Shown: positions 1 through 5,205 of the stretch, piece by piece | Numbering within the stretch: the first letter of the stretch is position 1 | How the letters are laid out: each line of letters starts with the position of its first letter | Assembly (NCBI GenBank): GCA_009774395.1 | Contig: VSNQ01000188.1 | Location: 1 to 6,432, forward strand | Length of the DNA: 6,432 bases | Direction of reading: 5' to 3' | Source: Lachnospiraceae bacterium | GTDB lineage: Bacteria; Bacillota; Clostridia; Lachnospirales; Lachnospiraceae | Translations under genes and position numbers: made by a program | Notes under the pieces: model-generated | What the model was told of the DNA's origin: nothing | The model's input: the letters and a program-made list of their open reading frames with translations, nothing else | Database searches by the model: none

Positions 1-42
1 GAATATATAAGATAATTGAATGGCGTTCATATCGCCGTTAAA

Positions 43-86
43 GTGCCGGAAAGGTGCCGGAAAACTGCCGGGAAACCGCCGGAAAA
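43..86. repeat. Four tandem imperfect 11-bp repeats ahead of pglZ
   Basis: Four back-to-back 11-bp units occupy this stretch: GTGCCGGAAAG (43-53), GTGCCGGAAAA (54-64), CTGCCGGGAAA (65-75) and CCGCCGGAAAA (76-86). A weaker fifth copy, TCGCCGTTAAA, lies in phase at 32-42. The shared core is GCCGG followed by an A-run, repeated about once per helical turn. The array sits 25 bp upstream of the pglZ start and ends just before the purine-rich ribosome binding site region (about 91-108). It could be a phased protein-binding site or simple slippage-prone sequence; nothing in the sequence decides this. No gene is supported in 1-110; in-phase stop codons at 8-10 and 17-19 may close, or lie beyond, the preceding (unseen) gene. 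Confidence 0.75.
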
Positions 87-110
87 AGAAAAAGGAAAGG
101 AAGGTAGAGG

Positions 111-2837
111 ATGGATACCGACAAAGTAATACAAGACTTGAACCGGCGGTTTGCTTCCCCTTTGCCGGAATTTTATCAGCGTCGTATCATCTTCTGGTAC
201 GATGAAGATAAAGAATTTGAGGGCAAGTTGGACGAGGTGGTTCTTGAAAATGCAAAGGTGGTTGCACTGACTGGAAATAACGCATTTTCTGTGAAGAAGC
301 TGCTTTCTGTAGACGATTTGACCACAAACTATCTGGTTTACAGTCCGCTGGCGTACAACCGCCGGGATGATAACTGGCTTTTAGATATAGAGCTTTACAG
401 CGAGGAGTTCCGGGCAGATTTGATTTCTATTTGGATGGATGAGATGGGACTTGCATCGAATCCGGCCATGAGAAAGCAGGTGAAAAAATATCGTGCCTAT
501 TTCAATGCGAAAGACCGTTGTTTGAAAATCAGCGCTCAGAATAAAGTTCCGGCAACTCCGGCACAGCTGCATATGGCTGTTATGGCAACCATCTGCGGAT
601 TGAAGGACGCACAGCCAAACCAGATTTTACGCAGTGTGTTCCATGCAGGACTTGATTTGAACCACAATGCAGTTTATCAGGATTTCGTAAAGTATCATGC
701 AGACGGTGCGTTCTGGGCGATGGTTCGCCAGGGATGTGGCTTTGCTGAGGAAGAACCTGACCTTGGACGGCTGGCAATTCATTTACTATTGACCGCTGCT
801 ACCCGTACCATGCGGCAGGAATATCTTGCCGGACTGGACGGATTTATTTCCATGCCGCACCAGGCGTATTGCTACGATTTCATTTCGGAATGGCTTCATA
901 GCGACAAGGTGAATTCCGGCGAAGTCGGAAGACAAGGGAAGCCCGTTAGAGCGGGAAGGTGCCCTGGGGCAGAGGGCGGCCTGGGCCGAGATATTCAGCA
1001 GTTTTATGATGTGGCAAGATATGTGGAAGATGAAGCACATCTGCGTCAGCGGTTTGAAAAACTGACGGTTGACGATCTGGTTGGTACAGAGTGCTTCCCG
1101 TGCATCAACGAAGTGATTTTAACAAAGCTGATGACCGAAATCAGCGACCATATCATTGATGTGGATACCATTATTTCAACCGTGGAGAAACGTAGAACCT
1201 GTGCATGGTATGAGCCGTTTGAGAATTTTTATGACGGTATTTTGCAGGTTGCAAATATGCAGAGCTTCTTTAAAGAACACTCTGCCGGATTCCATACCGC
1301 AGAAGCAAAGGGCATCTGGAAGGAATACACCGAAAGCTATTATCAGATGGACACTTACTACCGTTTGTTCCACCTGAGTTTCCAAAAGAGCCTGGAAACT
1401 TCCAATATTCTGCTGGACGATCTGTTCAAGCACGTTGTTGATAAAGTGGAAGGACTTTATACGCACTGGTTCTTAGGTGAACTGGGTAACAACTGGTCGG
1501 ATGTGTGTGCAGACGAACTGGCAACCTATGGCAAGGTTCTGGAAATACCGCAACAGGAAGAATTTTATTGTTCTCGCATCAAAACTTCAGATACCAGGGG
1601 ATTTGTGATTATTTCGGACGCTATGCGTTATGAAGTGGCGGCAACGATGGCAGATCAGCTTCGCAGAGAAACACAGAGTAAGGTTTCTCTTGGCAGTATG
1701 CAGAGTATCTTCCCTTCTATCACAAAGTTTGGTATGGCAGCATTGCTTCCACATAAGGAACTGACAGTAGAACTTCGGAACGATATTTTGACTGTGCTGG
1801 CAGACGGGCAGTCTACGGCAAGCGGCTATCGTGATAAGGTTCTGAAATCAGAAGACCCAGCGAGTGTAGCATTGAAATATAATGACGTTATCGCCATGAA
1901 GCGGGCAGAACGAAGTGCATTGGTGAAAGGAATGGATGTAGTTTACATCTATCATGATACCATTGATGAAGCAAGCCACACTTCTGATACCGCTGTTTTT
2001 GCCGCCTGTGATAAAGCTATTTCAGAGCTGAAAAACCTTGTGCGCATTATTGTAAATGAATTTGGCGGTACGAATATTTTGATTACAGCTGACCATGGAT
2101 TCCTTTATACATACAGCCCGTTGACTGAGGATGACAAAGTAGGAAAAAATGAGTTTTACGATGTGGGCAGGGAAAGCATAAATGACCTTAAAAAAGAAAG
2201 TGCGAAACGCTGTGTGGAGTATGGCAGACGATATGCAATCGTGCAAAAAGGCGTACAGCCAAACTATTTATTGCCTGTGAAGTTCCTGGACGGGAAGTCT
2301 GACTTTGGCGGTTTTGCACCAAGAGAAAGCATTCGTATTAAGATGAATGGCGGCGGCATGAACTTTGTGCATGGCGGTATCAGCTTGCAGGAAATGGTTG
2401 TTCCGGTCATCGAGTATCACTATCTCCGCAACGGTTCTATGGAGTATAAACGTAATAAGCAGAAATATGATACTAAGCCGGTAACGGTTAATCTGTTGTC
2501 AGCAAACCGTAAAATCAGTAATATGATTTTTTCTCTGAATTTCTATCAGAAGGATGCTGTTGGCGCCAACCGTGAAGCAGCCACCTATCAGGTTTACTTT
2601 ACGGATGAAAATGGCAGGCAGATTAGTGATGTTCAGAAGATTATTGCAGATAAGGCAAGCGATAATGGTGCAGAGCGTACTTTCCGTTGCCAGTTTAATC
2701 TGAAATCTCTGAAATACAGCAATACTGCTACTTATTATCTGGTCATTGCAGACGAACAGGGATTGCAGATGCCGCAGCGTGAGCCATTCCAGATTGACAT
2801 CGCTTTTGCGGTGGATGAGTTTGATTTCTTTAACTAA
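111..2837 (+). CDS. pglZ: BREX-1 system phosphatase PglZ, type A
   Basis: This 908-residue protein is recognised as PglZ type A, the alkaline-phosphatase-superfamily component of BREX type 1 phage exclusion, a cytoplasmic system in which host DNA is methylated and phage DNA replication is blocked. Residues 1 to about 260 form the family N-terminal region (opening near SPLPEFYQRRIIFWYDED). The phosphatase-like PglZ core runs from about 495 to 790 and shows likely metal-binding residues: D503 in ISDAMRYE, the SIFPSITKFGMAAL block, H615-D616 plus H623 in the HDTIDEASH block, and D661-H662 in TADHGF. The C-terminus ends in the family-like FAVDEFDFFN. The start at 111 is supported by a strong purine-rich AGGAAAGGAAGG-type site at 91-108. 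Residues 267-293 are an unusual insert, entered separately. brxL follows after 21 bp, as in BREX-1 operons; the expected upstream pglX lies outside the window. The reading frame is open throughout, so the protein could be made, but its partner BrxL is destroyed. Confidence 0.95.
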   Translation: MDTDKVIQDLNRRFASPLPEFYQRRIIFWYDEDKEFEGKLDEVVLENAKVVALTGNNAFSVKKLLSVDDLTTNYLVYSPLAYNRRDDNWLLDIELYSEEFRADLISIWMDEMGLASNPAMRKQVKKYRAYFNAKDRCLKISAQNKVPATPAQLHMAVMATICGLKDAQPNQILRSVFHAGLDLNHNAVYQDFVKYHADGAFWAMVRQGCGFAEEEPDLGRLAIHLLLTAATRTMRQEYLAGLDGFISMPHQAYCYDFISEWLHSDKVNSGEVGRQGKPVRAGRCPGAEGGLGRDIQQFYDVARYVEDEAHLRQRFEKLTVDDLVGTECFPCINEVILTKLMTEISDHIIDVDTIISTVEKRRTCAWYEPFENFYDGILQVANMQSFFKEHSAGFHTAEAKGIWKEYTESYYQMDTYYRLFHLSFQKSLETSNILLDDLFKHVVDKVEGLYTHWFLGELGNNWSDVCADELATYGKVLEIPQQEEFYCSRIKTSDTRGFVIISDAMRYEVAATMADQLRRETQSKVSLGSMQSIFPSITKFGMAALLPHKELTVELRNDILTVLADGQSTASGYRDKVLKSEDPASVALKYNDVIAMKRAERSALVKGMDVVYIYHDTIDEASHTSDTAVFAACDKAISELKNLVRIIVNEFGGTNILITADHGFLYTYSPLTEDDKVGKNEFYDVGRESINDLKKESAKRCVEYGRRYAIVQKGVQPNYLLPVKFLDGKSDFGGFAPRESIRIKMNGGGMNFVHGGISLQEMVVPVIEYHYLRNGSMEYKRNKQKYDTKPVTVNLLSANRKISNMIFSLNFYQKDAVGANREAATYQVYFTDENGRQISDVQKIIADKASDNGAERTFRCQFNLKSLKYSNTATYYLVIADEQGLQMPQREPFQIDIAFAVDEFDFFN
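909..989 (+). other. In-frame 81-bp Gly/Arg-rich palindromic insert within pglZ
   Basis: Codons 267-293 read as a low-complexity segment with 8 Gly and 4 Arg in 27 residues, between SEWLHSDK and DIQQFYDVARYVED, which I would expect to be nearly continuous in the family (from memory of PglZ type A proteins, not an alignment). The DNA is clearly more G+C-rich than the rest of the gene. It contains consecutive hairpin-capable palindromes: TTCCG/CGGAA (914-918 with 926-930), CCCG/CGGG (942-945 with 952-955), GCCCT/AGGGC (961-965 with 973-977) and GGCC/GGCC (978-981 with 984-987). GACAAGG occurs at 903-909 and again at 931-937. Its length is a multiple of three, so the frame survives. It may be a small palindromic element inserted in frame, or simply lineage-specific coding sequence; the exact boundaries are uncertain by a few codons. 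Confidence 0.55.
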
Positions 2838-2858
2838 GTACCGTAGGAGAATGGAAAG

Positions 2859-3258
2859 ATGGAGCAATTTACAGAGGGTGAAAGTATCCGTGAAGAAATA
2901 AAGAACAAGCTCCGCCAGAACTTTGACGGTAAGATTGTTCGGAAAGACCTGACAAAGAAAATCAAGGAAGGGGCAAATGTCCTGGTCTATGTGCTTGAGT
3001 TTCTGTTAGGTCAGTATTGTAGTTCGGATGATGAATCGGTCATCGAGAAAGGCGTACAGAATGTAAAGCATATTCTTGCGGATAACTTTGTACGGCCAGA
3101 CGAATCGCAGAAATTTCTCCAAACAGTATTTTGATTTCCGGTGGGCAAACGACGGTAGCAAACTTGTTTTATAATATGGGACGCAAGACCGTTGGACTTG
3201 TCGGATTATGGGACTGTGTGGCTTTTGATGAAGTTGCCGGTATCCGGTTCAAGGATAT
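2859..3258 (+). pseudogene. brxL: brxL remnant (BREX-1 Lon-like AAA+ protein), two pieces out of frame
   Basis: Two pieces of BrxL, the AAA+ Lon-like protein that ends BREX-1 operons, are left. Piece one starts at ATG 2859, 9 nt after AGGAG (2845-2849) and 21 bp after pglZ. It encodes the N-terminal domain (FDGKIVRKDLTKKIKEGANV, then YVLEFLLGQYCSSDDE) up to about residue 84 (VRPDESQK). Piece two, from about 3107 in another frame, reads EISPNSILISGGQTTVANLF and continues through the Walker B-like block VAFDEVAG (acidic pair encoded at 3227-3232) to FKD near 3256. The region normally between them, carrying the Walker A P-loop, is missing (roughly 130-150 residues, from memory of the family). 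Everything after FKD, including the rest of the AAA+ and Lon-like parts of an approximately 680-residue protein, is replaced by methyltransferase sequence. From ATG 2859 translation would give only a 91-residue peptide ending at TGA 3132-3134, retaining just the N-terminal, probably DNA-binding, domain. Not functional as an ATPase. Confidence 0.9.
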
Positions 3259-3632
3259 GGTACGGTGACCAGAAACAGAAATCCGTATTTGAATTTGAAG
3301 GTATCAAGAATTCCAAAGAAGATGGTTTCGGCCATCCAAGCAGTAAGCCTGCGCCGCTAATTGCATATCTGATTAAGTAGTGTACCCAGTCAAACGGTAT
3401 TGTGCTTGACGGATTCTTAGGTTCTGCATCCACCCTTATAGCGTGTGAGCAGATGGACAGAATCTGTTACGGTGTGGAACTGGAGCCGAAGTTTGTGGAT
3501 GTGGCAGTAAAGCGGTATCTGGAATTTAAGAATAATGACAGCACGGATGTGTATGTCATACGGGATGGAGAGAAGGTTAGCTACGAGGACGCCGTGATAG
3601 GATTGGAGGATGCTGATGGAACAACAGAATAA
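3255..3632 (+). pseudogene. C-terminal fragment of an amino (N6-A/N4-C) DNA methyltransferase
   Basis: From about 3255 the frame reads WYGDQKQKSVFEF, then the GHPSSKP block (usually HPTMKP), then VLDGFLGSASTLIACEQ and YGVELEPKFVDVAVKRYLEF, ending at TAA 3630-3632. This matches the C-terminal third of DNA adenine/cytosine-N4 methyltransferases of the kind found in clostridial phages and mobile elements, often behind a ParB-like domain. The catalytic DPPY-type motif, which precedes this part in the beta-class order, is absent because the 5' two thirds are replaced by brxL sequence. An in-frame TAG at 3378-3380 interrupts IAYLIK/CTQSNG; one substitution, for example from CAG or AAG, would explain it. 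The SAM-binding motif reads DGFLGSAST where DPFLGSGST would be typical. No product with methyltransferase activity is expected. ATG 3402 could start a short peptide, but no good ribosome binding site supports it. Confidence 0.85.
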
Positions 3633-3893
3633 TTTTTCAATGACCCTCGGCAGCCTCTTTGACGGTTCCGGGGGCTTTCCATTGGGTGGAGTTCTTGCAG
3701 GAATCAAGCCTATATGGGCGTCGGAAATTGAACTGTTTCCGGTAAGGGTTACAATGGTACGATTTCCCAATATGAAACGTTACGCAGATATATCCACATT
3801 AAATGGGGCAGAACTTAAGCCGGTGGATATCATAACCTTCGGGAACCCTTGTCAGGACATGTCCGTGGCGGGGAAGAGAGATGGCTTGGGCGG
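3616..3893 (+). pseudogene. N-terminal fragment of a cytosine-5 DNA methyltransferase
   Basis: The fragment has the opening of a C5-cytosine DNA methyltransferase: motif I LFDGSGGFPLG for S-adenosylmethionine, the ASEIE acidic motif, DIITFGNPCQDMS with the catalytic-type Cys at residue 79 (codon 3850-3852), and SVAGKRDGLGG. Similarity then stops near 3893, leaving about 93 of the usual 300-450 or more residues, so the target-recognition region and the remaining motifs are lost. The frame runs on to TGA 4018-4020 through unrelated sequence. I place the start at ATG 3616 because GGAGG (3605-3609) directly abuts the in-frame ATG at 3610 but is 6 nt from 3616. It overlaps the end of the preceding methyltransferase by 17 bp, indicating that the two were once translationally coupled. 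Such tandem methyltransferase pairs are familiar from clostridial prophages, so a prophage source is likely (inference). Confidence 0.85.
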
Positions 3894-3968
3894 CAGATGG
3901 AAATTTAAGCAAGCAAAAACGTCGATATTTAACCGCCGGAGTAATATTATTCCAATCCTTCAAAATGA

Positions 3969-4731
3969 GCCATCCTGCAGATTTGGACGGATATTTTTGG
4001 GAAAACGGGGATGGCTTTGATCCGGAAGTTATGTGAGGCGGGTTCCATTGAGCTGGAAGAAATCTTGAACTTCCTGCACGGGACAGCGCGGAAAAAACTG
4101 GATGTCATAAGGCAGGCTGTGAATGGCAGGCAGGATGGATGGGCATGACAGGGCATTTCTTTCCATGCTGGCGCGCAACTATGGGCAATCCCTGAAAGAG
4201 ATTGAGGATGTGGAAAAAGAGATCTATGACTGTGCGGAGAAATATGGATCAAGCATTGCCCTGTTGGAAACGATCCCAGGGATCAGCGGGATGACGGCGG
4301 TCACTATGGTTTCCAAGCTGGGGACGAATCTGAGCATGTTCCCGACTTCAGGGCATCTGTGCAGTTGGGCAGGGGTGGTTCCAGGGGATAACGAGAGCGC
4401 CGGAAAGAAGAAATCGAACCGTTTAAAAAAAGGGAATCCCTATGTGAAATGCGTGATATGGCAATGCGCCTAGGCGGCGACACGGTCGAGGAAGAATTAT
4501 CTTCGGGAATGGTTCTACCGGCTATCCAAGCGGCGTGGGATGAAAAAAGCAGTCATTGCCCTTGGCCATAAACTCCTGGTCATTGTATACAATATCCTGA
4601 CCACAGGGGAGGCATACGATGAGAACAGGTTTGCAGAAGTCCAAAAACGTGTGGATGAATCAAAAAAGATGAAGCTGATCGCGCAGGCTCGGAAATATGG
4701 GCTTGTCCTAACCGATGCCACTGCAACATAA
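3969..4731 (+). pseudogene. IS110-family transposase, 5'-truncated, frameshifted, with a nonsense codon
   Basis: The sequence encodes the middle and C-terminal Transposase_20-type region of an IS110/IS116/IS902 transposase, a DEDD-type recombinase that moves circular IS intermediates. In one frame (3969-4132) it reads TDIFGKTGMALIRKLCEAGS and a helical segment. After a GGAT duplication (4133-4140) the frame changes and continues with LETIPGISGMTAVTMVSKLG, HLCSWAGVVPG and NESAGKKKSNR, which holds the conserved Ser (codon 4396-4398) of this domain. A TAG at 4471-4473 follows QCA where family members have Trp (QCAWAA), consistent with TGG to TAG. Beyond it the same frame continues through KRRGMKKAVIALGHKLLVIVYNIL to TAA 4729-4731. 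The N-terminal RuvC-like DEDD domain is missing. About 250 codons remain of a usual 400 or so. With three independent lesions it is a dead fossil. Confidence 0.9.
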
Positions 4732-4767
4732 ATTTTCTGTAAATTATACAATATATGTCTTTTATCT

Positions 4768-4796
4768 AGCCAATTTTTTGCCATTTTGAATTGGCT
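4768..4796. terminator. 8-bp perfect hairpin after the IS110 remnant; possible terminator or IS end structure
   Basis: AGCCAATT (4768-4775) pairs perfectly with AATTGGCT (4789-4796) across a 13-nt loop; a T-G pair can add a ninth step. It starts 36 bp after the transposase stop. What follows (TATTATTGTTGACTTCTTTT) is T-rich but not a clean T-run, and the stem is rich in A-T, so termination would be weak. It could instead be a structured subterminal sequence of the IS. Confidence 0.35.
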
Positions 4797-4804
4797 TATT
4801 ATTG

Positions 4805-4834
4805 TTGACTTCTTTTAAAAGGTATGGCTATATG
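4805..4834 (+). promoter_or_regulatory. Weak candidate promoter upstream of xis-int
   Basis: TTGACT (4805-4810) matches five of six bases of a sigma-A -35 box. TATATG (4829-4834), 18 nt downstream, is a four-of-six -10 match. A transcript from here would have a leader of about 120 nt to the xis start. That leader contains a small hairpin, GGTTA/TAACC (4879-4883 with 4889-4893). No clearer promoter was found in 4732-4962. The -10 box is weak, so this is only a candidate. Confidence 0.25.
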
Positions 4835-4962
4835 TGACTACCCGGCAGGAAGTGGCAGGCGGATGAAGGGCAGGCCGGGGTTATCGGCTAACCGCCATGG
4901 TTTCGTATTATATATGTCATGACCCTAAAGGCCGCATTTTATCAGGAACAGGGGGAAACAGC

Positions 4963-5205
4963 ATGAAGAAAACGGAATTATCAGAAAAAGACTTTTTAAA
5001 CCCGGAGCAAGCCATTGAACTGTACGGACTCAGCAGGAGGAAGTTTTACAGGTTGTTAAAGGAAAAGAAGAAAAACGGCTTTACGGCGCTATATGGCAGC
5101 CGCAGGCTGGTCATCAGAAAGGAGTTTGAAAAATACCTGGATGGGAATCCGGAAGAAAGGGAGGCGCTTAAAAATGGCAGCAGGAAAAACAAAGGCGAGG
5201 CGTGA
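4963..5205 (+). CDS. xis: Excisionase-like small winged-helix DNA-binding protein
   Basis: This 80-residue basic protein resembles the Tn916-family excisionase, the directionality factor that binds element ends and helps the integrase excise the circular form. Residues about 12-35 (LNPEQAIELYGLSRRKFYRL) look like the helix-turn-helix that recognises DNA. Residues 40-52 (FTALYGSRRLVIR) look like the beta-wing, followed by an FEKYL helix and a charged tail. The start is ATG 4963, placed 7 nt after the strong site AGGGGG (4950-4955). An in-frame ATG at 4897 would add 22 residues unlike the family and has no clear ribosome binding site. It overlaps the integrase gene by 32 bp, so the two are very probably co-transcribed and translationally coupled. 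It could in principle be another small DNA-binding regulator, but position and size favour Xis. Confidence 0.85.
   Translation: MKKTELSEKDFLNPEQAIELYGLSRRKFYRLLKEKKKNGFTALYGSRRLVIRKEFEKYLDGNPEEREALKNGSRKNKGEA

Larger units (their letters stand above)
3894..4796 (+). mobile_element. Decayed IS110-family insertion sequence (ends uncertain)
   Basis: This block interrupts the cytosine methyltransferase and carries an IS110-type transposase remnant followed by a short AT-rich tail with an inverted repeat. The left boundary is set only by where methyltransferase similarity ends. Bases 3894-3968 have no clear assignment, although one frame (RRYLTAGVIL, 3920-3949) vaguely resembles IS110 sequence upstream of the TDIFG block. 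The right boundary is a guess at the hairpin ending at 4796. IS110 elements usually lack terminal inverted repeats and target duplications, so the ends cannot be read directly. No remainder of the methyltransferase is seen on the far side, so this is not a simple insertion: sequence was also lost or rearranged. The element cannot move by itself because its transposase is truncated and broken. Confidence 0.5.

Noticed and set aside
20..205. A 61-codon plus-strand frame across the repeat and the pglZ start
   Set aside because: It reads through the 11-bp repeats and the ribosome binding site to give a Lys-rich product, and overlaps true PglZ codons in another frame.
909..989. Group II intron or IS remnant as the identity of the pglZ insert
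   Set aside because: It is too short, has no recognisable intron domain V or 5' boundary, no terminal repeats and no transposase; I could only support a palindrome-rich insert.
2499..2867. A 122-codon minus-strand frame overlapping the pglZ end and brxL start
   Set aside because: It runs opposite well-conserved PglZ C-terminal sequence, has no plausible ribosome binding site and no recognisable family.
2859..3134. The 91-residue brxL N-terminal frame as a deliberate standalone small protein
   Set aside because: Its last residues (FLQTVF) come from out-of-frame downstream brxL DNA created by the deletion, which points to breakage rather than an evolved short form.
3192..3380. A 62-codon frame starting inside brxL as an independent gene
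   Set aside because: Its first 20 or so codons are brxL DNA read in the wrong frame and the rest is methyltransferase up to the TAG; it is a product of the fusion.
4897..4962. An upstream ATG start for xis
   Set aside because: It lacks a convincing ribosome binding site and adds residues not typical of the family, while ATG 4963 has AGGGGG just upstream.
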